From contig NZ_JANFYN010000005.1 in the NCBI RefSeq assembly GCF_024460475.1, positions 1 to 64,000 of the forward strand: DNA of 64,000 bases, read 5' to 3'. The notes beneath the pieces are model-generated. The model was not told the DNA's origin. It saw only the letters and a program-made list of their open reading frames with translations, and did no database searches. Shown one piece after another: positions 19,040 through 28,019 of the stretch. The DNA is from Holdemanella sp. MSK.7.32 (GTDB lineage Bacteria; Bacillota_I; Bacilli_A; Erysipelotrichales; Erysipelotrichaceae). Numbering within the stretch: the first letter of the stretch is position 1; each line of letters begins with the position of its first letter. A program made the translations under genes and the position numbers.

Positions 19040-20905
19040 TTATTTACTAATTCTTTGCTTCATATAGTCTCTTAGATTTTTATCTGTACAATACACATAA
19101 CAACCTTTCATGCCACGTGTCATTAATGTTCTATATGTATTTTTTATAATTTCATCCGCTCTATTTAAAGCTTCTTCTTTATTTTCTTTATATAATTTTT
19201 TTAAGCCCTTTATAGACTGATCTGTTGATGCTCTTTTTGTAAAGTCAGTAATAATCTTCCCGTTTTCATAACGCATATCATCACCAATAATCACACCAAC
19301 ATAATCAAACTCCAACCCTTGTGTAGTATGAATACATCCTGCTTCATGAACTGAATTTTCACTTATCGCAAAAGCTTGACCATTTTCCAAATTCCAACTA
19401 ATACTAAAATCACCAATCTTAATATCATGATAAGTTGTATCTTTTCTGTATTTTGAAGGCCATTGCCAACAATAGCCAGCTAATAGTCTTGATTTATTAT
19501 TTACCTTATTCTTTTCAATAACTAAATCCAAAACTTCTTGAGGATCATCTAATATTCTTATATCATAATCCATTCCTTCTAAATTAAAATTAGCGGTTTC
19601 TCTAATTTGTAAAACATCATCAATCCATGCTAAATAGCCATTAGAACCATTACATCTAAACTGTGATAACAACTTCATTTCATAAACTTCTGAATTTTCT
19701 TCATTGGCCCATTTCTTTATCTCATCAACAGAACCAATATCCTTCATGGTCACACGTTGACTTTCATCAATAAAGAATACTGAGCACAAAGACGAGTGAA
19801 TTATCTCTTTAATCTGATTTTCACCTAAATTAGAAAACATACCTGATTTTTCATTTAATCTGTGTGCTTCATCTACCAACAACGTATTAATGGCATTATT
19901 TCCTACGTCAGTAAAAGAACCAGATCCTTTAAACATGTTATCTACACTACTTTTTCGAATGGTCCCCTTTAATTTTGATGCATATACCTGTCTAGGAGCA
20001 CTATTTTTTGATACGTATTGTACAAATTGGTCTCTTTGAGTTAATTCAGACAATAACCGAATCGCAATAACACTCTTACCTGTACCAGGACCGCCTTCAC
20101 AAATTATAGTTCGTTTCTTTTTATCTTTTTGGCATTGCTCAGTAAGCTGAATTACTTCTTCGTAAACAACTCTTTGTTCATCAATCATAATGAATTCAGG
20201 ATTTCCCTTAATCATTGAAGCAATCGCATTCTGTAAACTTTTTGATGGCTTGATTTTTCCATGATCAATTAAATAAAGAATTTCTTTATTATCACCATAC
20301 TTAACAGTTTTTTTTATAAACTCTCTTAAATCAAAAACTTGACCTCTAGTAAATGCAGGTGCTTCTGAAGTAAATTCTAAATACTGGTCATCATCTAAAG
20401 GATCGTTATCTTTTCTAACATAATTGTGAAGGTACGAGCATGGTGATAGTACAATATCATCCTTTTGAACCGAAGTATTATAGTCTGATATTAACTGTGC
20501 ATATGACCAAGCCTGATATGAAGGATGAACCACATTTCTATTCGCATGACCTGTAAAAGTATTAACTAAAGCAGTATTATCAACCTTTTCAAGTTTTTGC
20601 CACTGCTTTAATTCAATAATAACCATACCTGGCTTATTCTGTTCGTCATACCCTGAAATCATAAAGTCAACACGCTTGGCAGTTTGAGGAATATTGTACT
20701 CAATCGCGACACCAGCATTTTCAGGAATAGTATCATCATTTAGTACTTTATACATATATTCCATTGAATTCATCCACGATTCAAATTCACTGTGAGGTGT
20801 ATGCCTACCCATTTTTTCTAGTATTGTACTCTCAATCTCTTCTGCAATGGTATCCATCTCAACACTATTTAAAAAATCCTTTTTTAATCCTTCATAAACT
20901 AACAT
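19040..20905 (-). CDS. DUF2075 ATPase/helicase-like protein with N-terminal PD-(D/E)XK-like domain
   Basis: The 621-residue protein resembles DUF2075/COG3410 proteins. The N-terminal 250 residues carry a PD-(D/E)XK-like pattern, Asp80 (RVDF) with Glu98-Leu-Lys100 (VIIELKQW). A helicase-like P-loop domain follows with Walker A GGPGTGKS at 271-278, Walker B LLVDEAHR near 350, a FIDESQ segment, and late motifs TTQGLEFDYVGVIIGDD and TYRTLMTRGMKGCYVY typical of superfamily I. Such proteins are thought to act on nucleic acids, and some are linked to defence. The ATG at 20905 follows AAGGG. It stands between a decayed gene and a Trp-repeat protein. Confidence 0.82.
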   Translation of the reverse strand: MLVYEGLKKDFLNSVEMDTIAEEIESTILEKMGRHTPHSEFESWMNSMEYMYKVLNDDTIPENAGVAIEYNIPQTAKRVDFMISGYDEQNKPGMVIIELKQWQKLEKVDNTALVNTFTGHANRNVVHPSYQAWSYAQLISDYNTSVQKDDIVLSPCSYLHNYVRKDNDPLDDDQYLEFTSEAPAFTRGQVFDLREFIKKTVKYGDNKEILYLIDHGKIKPSKSLQNAIASMIKGNPEFIMIDEQRVVYEEVIQLTEQCQKDKKKRTIICEGGPGTGKSVIAIRLLSELTQRDQFVQYVSKNSAPRQVYASKLKGTIRKSSVDNMFKGSGSFTDVGNNAINTLLVDEAHRLNEKSGMFSNLGENQIKEIIHSSLCSVFFIDESQRVTMKDIGSVDEIKKWANEENSEVYEMKLLSQFRCNGSNGYLAWIDDVLQIRETANFNLEGMDYDIRILDDPQEVLDLVIEKNKVNNKSRLLAGYCWQWPSKYRKDTTYHDIKIGDFSISWNLENGQAFAISENSVHEAGCIHTTQGLEFDYVGVIIGDDMRYENGKIITDFTKRASTDQSIKGLKKLYKENKEEALNRADEIIKNTYRTLMTRGMKGCYVYCTDKNLRDYMKQRISK

Positions 20906-20987
20906 AAAAACAACCCTTTTCTGATACTTGAATAAATTATACACCCATTTAGTTACTATGTAATCTAACCAACTAAAAAGTAACAGA

Positions 20988-22148
20988 TTATGTGTACTTT
21001 AATGCCTCATGATACTCTTCTACACTACTATAGTCACAAGGATCAACATTTTTATGTTCATTATTTGGATCAAATTTATTCTTCCAAGCCTTTCTTAAAT
21101 TGATCTGATGCTTATACTGAATAAGATTATCATAATTCGATGCATCAATTTTAGAATACTTGCCTTCTGCATCACATTCTTTGATCCAATTCAGTCGATC
21201 ATGAAGTTCAACCAAATAATCATCAATCGTAGTGAATTTATTAAACTTAAAACCATTGAATTGATGTTTGGGATCATATGTCTCTTGCCAATCTAGTACT
21301 AGTGCATTTCTGTAATCTTCTTCATGATCATAATCCGATACATCAACATTTGTTTTAAAGCTTGGATCATACTTATCTTGCCAACAAGACCTTAACGCAT
21401 CTAAATACCCTTCTTCATACTCATAATCACTTGGATCTAGCTTATATGCATTATTCTTATCATACTTATTCATCCAATTGTTCTTATTATCAATTGCTTT
21501 ACCATAAGCATCCTCATGTATGTAATTACTTGGATCTATGGAACTAAATTCATTAAAATAATCATACTTTTGCTTCCATAACTTTCTTAATTCATCCACA
21601 TATTCTTCTTCATCATCAAATTGACTTGGATCTATATTATATTCATCATTTGAATCATGCTCGTCCTTCCACTCTCGACACTCATCTATTCGATCCGTAT
21701 ACTCATTTACATCATCAATTAATTCTAAATCAATATATTCAAACTCATCATAAGGATCATACTCTTTTTTCCATGCCCTTTTTAAAGCCTTAACATAATG
21801 TTCTTCATACTCAAAATCACATGGATTCACATCAAACTCACTATCACAATCCCATTCATCACGCCACTCCAATCTTGTTCTATACACATCGACATCATAA
21901 GCATAATCCTCATAATTTGAATATTTAGATACATCTACATACCCTTCAAGTTCATATTCAGGATCCTCATATTCTTGCCACTTCTCTTTTAGTACATTTA
22001 CATATTCTTTACAAGTTGAATAATCATATTGATTTACATTAAACTGATTCTTAGAATTATATTTCTCAGCCCATCCATCCTGCCGCAACATTTTACCAAT
22101 CGCAAACCCCAATATTCTTTTTCTACTAATCATAATCCTAAATTCCAT
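20988..22148 (-). CDS. Acidic protein of about eleven tandem Trp/Asp-Tyr repeats
   Basis: After a 25-residue basic start (MISRKRILGFAIGKMLRQDG) the 386-residue protein is made almost wholly of degenerate repeats. Trp residues fall at 26, 57, 95, 126, 160, 191, 225, 256, 287, 321 and 355, a spacing of 31 or 34 in all but one case (38). A typical unit reads W-x3-YDP-x5-(I/V)DPSDY-x2-EE-x-Y-x2-ALR. Similar Asp-Tyr-rich hypothetical repeats occur in gut Firmicutes, but I know of no function. No membrane segment or catalytic motif is visible. The start is uncertain: ATG at 22148 or ATG at 22133. Its neighbours are the DUF2075 protein and a decayed Rpn-like gene. Confidence 0.75.
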   Translation of the reverse strand: MEFRIMISRKRILGFAIGKMLRQDGWAEKYNSKNQFNVNQYDYSTCKEYVNVLKEKWQEYEDPEYELEGYVDVSKYSNYEDYAYDVDVYRTRLEWRDEWDCDSEFDVNPCDFEYEEHYVKALKRAWKKEYDPYDEFEYIDLELIDDVNEYTDRIDECREWKDEHDSNDEYNIDPSQFDDEEEYVDELRKLWKQKYDYFNEFSSIDPSNYIHEDAYGKAIDNKNNWMNKYDKNNAYKLDPSDYEYEEGYLDALRSCWQDKYDPSFKTNVDVSDYDHEEDYRNALVLDWQETYDPKHQFNGFKFNKFTTIDDYLVELHDRLNWIKECDAEGKYSKIDASNYDNLIQYKHQINLRKAWKNKFDPNNEHKNVDPCDYSSVEEYHEALKYT

Positions 22149-22164
22149 TTATTCAATTATACAC

Positions 22165-22194
22165 AAAAAAGCCGCCATATTATAGGCGACTCAA
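22165..22194 (-). terminator. Terminator after the decayed Rpn-like gene
   Basis: On the minus strand GTCGCC-TATAATAT-GGCGGC is followed by TTTTTT. It isolates the 22250 reading frame from the repeat-protein gene downstream. Confidence 0.75.
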
Positions 22195-22249
22195 TTATCA
22201 ACTTCATTTTGTACTTAAAAACATCATTTGTTTTAATTCTAGAAAACGA

Positions 22250-22760
22250 CTATTTCAATAACTCCATAATTTCATCTTCACTCTTCGACAATGACTTAGA
22301 AATAAGCTCTAAACTCATCCCATTTGCAAGCATCGCTTTAATCCCTTGTTTCATTACTTGGTTCATCTGCTCAATTTGTCTATTTGCATCTTCAATCTGT
22401 TTATTGGCTTCTTGTAATTTTCGAGTTTCTTCTTTTAGTCTTTGAATCTCTTCAAGTTCAAGTTGTCGTTCCATTCGCTCTTCATTTTCATGCAGTTTTT
22501 GAAAATCTTCTATTATTTTCTTCCAATAATCATCCGATCTTGTTTCTACATGCTTCTCTAACATTTGATTCACCCCATCCCTCTCTATCATCATCTTTAT
22601 TTTACTATCACTTTGTTAAATCATCGTTTCCTGTTCATTAATGTCTTCAAGCGGTTTTTTTAAATCTATTTTCGGCATTTCTATTGTACGTTACTCCATA
22701 CGATCCTGACTTACTTCTACAAAAGATAAACCTTCTTCATTCCTTAATGTGAATGAGATA
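22250..22760 (-). pseudogene. C-terminal part of a PD-(D/E)XK (Rpn-like) gene with two in-frame TAA codons
   Basis: The last 114 codons end in a coiled-coil region (EEIQRLKEETRKLQEANKQ) and the tail GIKAMLANGMSLELISKSLS, typical of Rpn-like PD-(D/E)XK transposase family proteins. The same frame continues upstream through TAA at 22616-22618 and TAA at 22691-22693, with MPKIDLKKPLEDINEQE and LEYISFTLRNEEGLSFVEV still protein-like, up to the stop of the hybrid kinase gene. The nuclease core is missing, so this is a decayed fragment. A short product from ATG 22594 or 22564 could still be translated. Confidence 0.6.
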
Positions 22761-22764
22761 TACT

Positions 22765-25521
22765 CTAGCTTTTGTGTTTGTTTATAATATCCGTTAATAC
22801 CACAAACAAATCTTCAATATTGATAGGCTTTGCGATATGACCATCCATACCAGCATCTATCGCTTTTTTCTTGTCTTCATCAAACGCATTGGCTGTTATT
22901 GCTACTATAGGTATGCATGCTTTTGCCTTGTCTTGTAAGTTTCTAATTTCACACGTAGCTTTATATCCATCCATTTTAGGCATTTGAATATCCATTAAAA
23001 TGACATCATATGTACCAACCGGATTTTCTATGACCTTATTCACACATTCAATACCATTCTTCACACGATCAACAAAAAGTCCTGCACGCTCTAATATGGT
23101 TTGTGCAATCTCTGCATTTAAATCATTATCCTCAGCCAAAAGAATATGTTTACCATTAAAAATTGCATTATCAACTTCACAATTCTCTTCTTGTTTATTC
23201 AGATAATATTTTTCATCCGCAATTTTATATTTCAACGTGACAATAAACGTACTACCCTTGCCAAGAACACTCTTCACATCAATCGTACCACCAAGAAGAT
23301 CCACATATTTTTTAACAATGGCCATACCAAGACCTGTACCACTAATTTTACTGGATGTCATTCTTTCTCTTGAAAAAGATTCAAAAATCTTATCCAAATA
23401 CTCCTGACTCATACCAATACCTGTATCCGTAATACTTGTACGAACAATCATATATCCAGGCTCATCACATAAAAGCTCATCTACATTAACATCAACAGAA
23501 CCATTCGAAGGTGTATATTTAACGGCATTACTTAAAATATTCACAAAAATTTCTTCAACCTTTGTCACATCGGCCATGACATGTTTATGCTCAACATTAA
23601 ACGTGTACCTCACATGAATATTCTTTTTCTTCGCCTCATCCTCAAACATTTCAAACAATCTTTGTCTTATATCCTCAATATTCGCATAGTTTTCATCCAA
23701 TTCCATATGACCACTTTCTATGCGAGCCATATCTAAAACGTTATTAATAATTGATAAAAGAATATTCCCCGCCTTTTGAAGTTTATTTAAATGCTCTACA
23801 ACCTTAGACAAATCATTATCTTTCAACTCATTCTTCATAAGTTCAGAATAGCCCAAAATCGCATTCATAGGCGTACGAATATCATGTGACACATTATGCA
23901 GAAATTGCGTTTTGGCAAGATTTGCCTCCTTAGCACTCGCCTCTGCTCGTCTTGCCTTTCTTAAAAGTAGAAGAATTACAATAATAATACTAAAGCCTAA
24001 AATAAGAACAACAGCCAAATGATCTTTTAAAAAACCATAAAAAGTCGTTTTATAAGCCGTACTATCATACATTGCAATCGCACTTGTCAACATATCCGAA
24101 GGCATAGCCTTTATCGTCTTATTCAATATGGATAATAGTGTTGCCTGCCCATCTTTAACCCCAAAACAAGCCTCCATTGTCTTTGTCAAAGAAATAATTT
24201 TAAAATTCTTATTACCATCAAATTTCAATACCTGACTCGATCCCTTGATAAAACAATCTACTTTACCATGTACAACCATATTCGCAGCTTCGTTGATTGT
24301 ATCACAATCGACGAGTTTCCATTGTGGATAATAATACGCAATATGTTGTTTTAAAGCTACCTTGTTTTTTGGTACAGCTACCACATATGAATCATTCTCA
24401 TTAAAATCTTCCTTTTCCGTAACCGCCATTAAACTATACGTCCAAGCCGTATTCGAAAGTGCATACCCCTTCTTTTCGGCAACATTTGAATTTCGACTCG
24501 CATAATAAATCACATCAATCTCTTTATTCTGTAAAGCTTCAATCATTTTGTCATAATCATCAAAAGCCTGTATATCAAATTTTAAAGTATGATTTCCCAA
24601 ACAATCTTTGGCATACGAAATATATTCAGACAGTGTACCACGAATCTCTCCACTCTTTTTGTCCATTGAAAACACAATAGGATCATTATTTAAAAAACCA
24701 ATTCGAATACCACCATGCTCTTCTAACCATGACTTTTCATTTCCTGTAAGAAACTGCGTATAATCCAAAGTAAAATATTTTTTATACAAATCCGCCTTGT
24801 AAAAAGGACTATCACTATCCAACTGGCGCATCGCATAATCCAATTCTTGTTTAATATCACTACGCTCTTTATTGATCGCAAAATATATATCAGACTTTCC
24901 AATTGTAGTTACACTAGAAATCCCTCTTTCAGACCAAATTGACTCTTCTAAAGACACAAAACAATCAATCTCATTATTCTCTAATTTCTTTTTAACATCC
25001 TCATTACCACTTACATTCACATGCTCAGTATGAATACCATACTTATTCTCCCATTCTGTAAGCATATATTCAGGCTTAGCACCTTTAAGTACACCAATAC
25101 GCTTACCATCCAAAGACTTAAAATCCGAAGACACAATATCCGTATCCGATAAATTTGCATACAAAACATAATTTTCTTCACCCATCGTTTCCTCAGAATA
25201 AAGCATTTCTATAGCACGATCATCCGTATACGAAATATCACCCATGATATCAATCTCACCATTTTCAAGCTTATCAAAACAGTTTGACCAATCACACTTC
25301 ACATACTCAAATTTCCAACCCGTATACCCAGCCAAAGCCTGCATTAACTCATAACCATAACCACGCCTAACACCATGATCATCCACATAATTAAATGTAT
25401 CTTCAAAAGATCCCACACGAATTGTCTTCTGTGTCTCATCCGCAAAACAAGGCATACACAGCGTGAATACCATAAATATACTTATACATACTGCCCCAAA
25501 CCTTTTCATTATTTTATTCAT
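22765..25521 (-). CDS. BvgS-like hybrid sensor kinase with two SBP_bac_3 domains
   Basis: The 918-residue protein has an N-terminal signal peptide (ending CMPCFADE), two periplasmic-binding-type sensor domains (SBP_bac_3, about residues 30-250 and 255-475) and one transmembrane helix near 490-515. These are followed by HisKA (FLHNVSHDIRTPMNAI), HATPase (NAVKYTPSNG, GTGLGMAIVKKYVD) and a C-terminal receiver (LAEDNDLN, then DVILMDIQMPKMDGY with the phosphoacceptor Asp). It senses a small ligand such as an amino acid and passes phosphate internally, with no adjacent output regulator. The ATG at 25521 follows GGAGAAACTT. It is a single gene on the minus strand. Confidence 0.93.
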   Translation of the reverse strand: MNKIMKRFGAVCISIFMVFTLCMPCFADETQKTIRVGSFEDTFNYVDDHGVRRGYGYELMQALAGYTGWKFEYVKCDWSNCFDKLENGEIDIMGDISYTDDRAIEMLYSEETMGEENYVLYANLSDTDIVSSDFKSLDGKRIGVLKGAKPEYMLTEWENKYGIHTEHVNVSGNEDVKKKLENNEIDCFVSLEESIWSERGISSVTTIGKSDIYFAINKERSDIKQELDYAMRQLDSDSPFYKADLYKKYFTLDYTQFLTGNEKSWLEEHGGIRIGFLNNDPIVFSMDKKSGEIRGTLSEYISYAKDCLGNHTLKFDIQAFDDYDKMIEALQNKEIDVIYYASRNSNVAEKKGYALSNTAWTYSLMAVTEKEDFNENDSYVVAVPKNKVALKQHIAYYYPQWKLVDCDTINEAANMVVHGKVDCFIKGSSQVLKFDGNKNFKIISLTKTMEACFGVKDGQATLLSILNKTIKAMPSDMLTSAIAMYDSTAYKTTFYGFLKDHLAVVLILGFSIIIVILLLLRKARRAEASAKEANLAKTQFLHNVSHDIRTPMNAILGYSELMKNELKDNDLSKVVEHLNKLQKAGNILLSIINNVLDMARIESGHMELDENYANIEDIRQRLFEMFEDEAKKKNIHVRYTFNVEHKHVMADVTKVEEIFVNILSNAVKYTPSNGSVDVNVDELLCDEPGYMIVRTSITDTGIGMSQEYLDKIFESFSRERMTSSKISGTGLGMAIVKKYVDLLGGTIDVKSVLGKGSTFIVTLKYKIADEKYYLNKQEENCEVDNAIFNGKHILLAEDNDLNAEIAQTILERAGLFVDRVKNGIECVNKVIENPVGTYDVILMDIQMPKMDGYKATCEIRNLQDKAKACIPIVAITANAFDEDKKKAIDAGMDGHIAKPINIEDLFVVLTDIINKHKS

Positions 25522-25644
25522 AAGTTTCTCCATAACCAACATAGCCCTAATCTATGTTAAAATTATATATTATTTCACAAATTTCAGTCAATAAAACGCA
25601 GAATGTTTTTCAAAAAAACTAACCATTCAGTTCAATTCCACCAC

Positions 25645-25676
25645 CAATAAAAAAACTAGAATCATAAAGACTCTAG
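25645..25676 (-). terminator. Terminator after the small gene at 25673
   Basis: On the minus strand CTAGAGTC-TTTAT-GATTCTAG is followed by seven T residues. Confidence 0.8.
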
Positions 25677-25924
25677 CTCTTTGTTTCTATTGGACCACTA
25701 TGAAATTCTCTTTCAATATCTGGACTATATAGTTTACTCCACTCATCTTTACCAAATATTTTCTTTGCCTCACTATTTAATTTAAAAAATATAGCATTTG
25801 GCACACAACAAGAAATTTCCAAATTATACTTAAACAATTCAAGTTCTGTATCTGTTATTGTTTTCTTTAAAATCTTAATATATAAAGAAACCATCTCTTC
25901 AAAATTAAGTATTTTAGGTATCAT
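25673..25924 (-). CDS. Small protein of unknown function
   Basis: The 83-residue protein has no recognised domain. It is hydrophilic with no signal peptide. The ATG at 25924 lies nine bases after GGAG; an earlier ATG at 25939 would directly follow the lipoprotein stop codon. It is the last gene of a three-gene set with the lipoprotein and the glycoside-hydrolase-like gene, followed by a terminator, and this position supports real expression. Confidence 0.55.
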   Translation of the reverse strand: MIPKILNFEEMVSLYIKILKKTITDTELELFKYNLEISCCVPNAIFFKLNSEAKKIFGKDEWSKLYSPDIEREFHSGPIETKS

Positions 25925-25939
25925 AATATAACACTCCAT

Positions 25940-26224
25940 TTAATCCACTAATCTATCAGGAATTAATTCATTACCCTCATATTTAAAGACATATTGTTTG
26001 TTTAAATCTTTATTCTTTAATGAAAACCACACTTCTGTATCCGACTGTTGAGTGATTGAATCCACATAATATGCTTCATCCTCAATTTGATCATTTGCAC
26101 TTTCAATCAATTCCTCATCTGAATAAGGGATTGATGTTTGAACTTCTTTAGTTTCTCTAAGTTCCGGCTGTGCTTGTGTACAACCTGTTAGTAACATTAG
26201 TAATATTAATCCTAATCTTTTCAT
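25940..26224 (-). CDS. Small lipoprotein
   Basis: The 94-residue protein has a lipoprotein signal peptide with lipobox LLTG-Cys near residue 15 and an acidic mature part of about 80 residues that should be anchored outside the membrane. No domain is recognised. Its ATG overlaps the TGA of the glycoside-hydrolase-like gene (ATGA), so the two are translationally coupled, which suggests a shared role, perhaps at the cell surface. However, the hydrolase-like protein itself has no signal peptide. Confidence 0.7.
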   Translation of the reverse strand: MKRLGLILLMLLTGCTQAQPELRETKEVQTSIPYSDEELIESANDQIEDEAYYVDSITQQSDTEVWFSLKNKDLNKQYVFKYEGNELIPDRLVD

Positions 26225-27945
26225 ACAATTCTATACGTGTTCTCCTTTGTGTTGATTTCAACTGAGATGTTATTACTAAAAGTGGTCTGTTGAACATGAT
26301 CATTGATGATTTTATGTTCTACCATTTCTTCATTTTTAATTTTTTGATAAAAATCTAGAACAATATTGGCTCTAGTAATTCTGTCCTCTATGGACAAACC
26401 ATCACTTCCAAAATTACCATCCACATTATCATAAGGTGCATTCCTTACGACATATGGAATACCACCATTTAGTAATGCATACAACATGTAGTCTTCATTT
26501 TTTTGATCCATTGGCCAAGGCAAAATAAAACAATCATGATACACAAGATTAAATAAAGGTACAGGTATACCCATCTTCTTCTCATTTTCATCTTTCATCA
26601 TAAACTCATAAGGACCATAATGCGAAAATACAAGTTCTCGCATTGCCCAATCACTACACTCCTCACTTGAAGGAATGATTCCCTTTGAGATCATATATTG
26701 AAAACAAGCCCTTCTATATTCCATGCACTCTTTTCTTGTCATCAAATGTTCTGGATTAAAACACTCATCCATTTCATTACAAGAAAAAACATCTAAATAC
26801 ACACAATCCAAATCAATATGCTTTAAGATTTCAGTGTAGTTTCTTTTTACATACTTCGGTGCTAGACTTGCACACAAATAATTCTGTCTTCCACCAGCCC
26901 AATTGGCATGCTCATACACACTACCATCCTCTAATTGAATAGCTTGGTTTTCATCATGCGTTTTGGCCGTATAGTAATAATCACGATACTGATCATGTAA
27001 GCCAAACAAATCATTAGACGCACTTAAACTCTGTTGAAGTCTTTTTAAACCAGCCCATCCACCAGCTTCAATACATGCCGGCAAATAATCCGGATGACAA
27101 TTGTCGTAGCCAGGATCTGCCCAGCCATCCAAATGAAGATATAGTTTGTGTGAACCAAATTCATGAAGACTTTGAATCATCTCTTTTACCGAATCAAAAG
27201 AATGAATTACATCCTCTTGCCCATTATAGAATCTAGAATCCTTTTCCGTATGTGCCTTAATACCCGTATGTACAACAGCACACTGTTGAAGATCTGATAT
27301 TTTATGAAGATTTACTTCTTTCTCTTTTAAACTCTTAAATAAACCGGTTTCTTTAACATACTCTCGATAAATCTTAGCAGCACGATTATAATCCATATTC
27401 GATTCAAAAGAATATCGAACAACACGCTTATATCGCATCTTACCTAGACTTGTTAACCATACAAATTGAAGTCTTGTTCCCTTATCATCATGATCAATTG
27501 TATATTTAGAATCCCAAGGCGTTTCATTGATTGCGATATACCCTTTTCCATTATTGGTTTGACTAAGCCAAGGCATATAGGCAGCACAACTAGTAAACTG
27601 ACCATCAAAGGCAATATGACTATAATCATACTCATAACGATTGGGAATCAATAAACCTTGCATATAAGGAATGGTTGAATAACCATCCTTGTCTTCACAT
27701 ACAAAACTATCGGGAAAATGTACCTCTTTAATATTCTCATACACTTTAGGTATCCACTCAAAATAATAATGATTCGTACTATCTTCTTTCCAGATATATG
27801 TATCAAAATATTTATAAGTACTATAAATACCCTTACCTAAGCCTGTCACTCTTTCTTCTGACTTGATGTAATCATCACTAAAATTTATTTTTTGATCATC
27901 TTTCGTTACATAAAACGAATCCTGATTTCGAATCCAATTTTCCAT
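26221..27945 (-). CDS. Putative glycoside hydrolase (DUF5696/GH101-like)
   Basis: The 574-residue protein resembles DUF5696-type proteins related to the GH101 endo-alpha-N-acetylgalactosaminidase fold. An N-terminal beta-rich part (about 1-190) precedes a TIM-barrel-like region with LYLHLDGWADPGYD, FGLHDQYRDYYY, CVYLDVFSCNEMDECF (candidate nucleophile Asp) and IPSSEECSDWA (candidate acid/base Glu). I infer hydrolysis of a host or dietary glycan. No signal peptide is seen, so it may act on imported oligosaccharides. The ATG at 27945 follows AGAGGT; a TTG at 27951 is also possible. It heads the operon with the lipoprotein. Confidence 0.65.
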   Translation of the reverse strand: MENWIRNQDSFYVTKDDQKINFSDDYIKSEERVTGLGKGIYSTYKYFDTYIWKEDSTNHYYFEWIPKVYENIKEVHFPDSFVCEDKDGYSTIPYMQGLLIPNRYEYDYSHIAFDGQFTSCAAYMPWLSQTNNGKGYIAINETPWDSKYTIDHDDKGTRLQFVWLTSLGKMRYKRVVRYSFESNMDYNRAAKIYREYVKETGLFKSLKEKEVNLHKISDLQQCAVVHTGIKAHTEKDSRFYNGQEDVIHSFDSVKEMIQSLHEFGSHKLYLHLDGWADPGYDNCHPDYLPACIEAGGWAGLKRLQQSLSASNDLFGLHDQYRDYYYTAKTHDENQAIQLEDGSVYEHANWAGGRQNYLCASLAPKYVKRNYTEILKHIDLDCVYLDVFSCNEMDECFNPEHLMTRKECMEYRRACFQYMISKGIIPSSEECSDWAMRELVFSHYGPYEFMMKDENEKKMGIPVPLFNLVYHDCFILPWPMDQKNEDYMLYALLNGGIPYVVRNAPYDNVDGNFGSDGLSIEDRITRANIVLDFYQKIKNEEMVEHKIINDHVQQTTFSNNISVEINTKENTYRIV

Positions 27946-28019
27946 ACGCAAATACCTCTTGTCTTAGTCATTATACCATATATGATATGTTAGAATAGTA
28001 TAAGAAAGTTGGTGCAACT

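Noticed and set aside
20988..22148. Repeat region considered as a CRISPR-like array
   Set aside because: The periodicity is at the protein level with degenerate DNA; there are no identical repeats and spacers.
18596..22760. Genome-wide reassignment of TAA to Gln
   Set aside because: Many intact genes in the window, including hup and the AAA/PD-(D/E)XK gene, end at TAA, so the in-frame TAA codons are better explained by gene decay.
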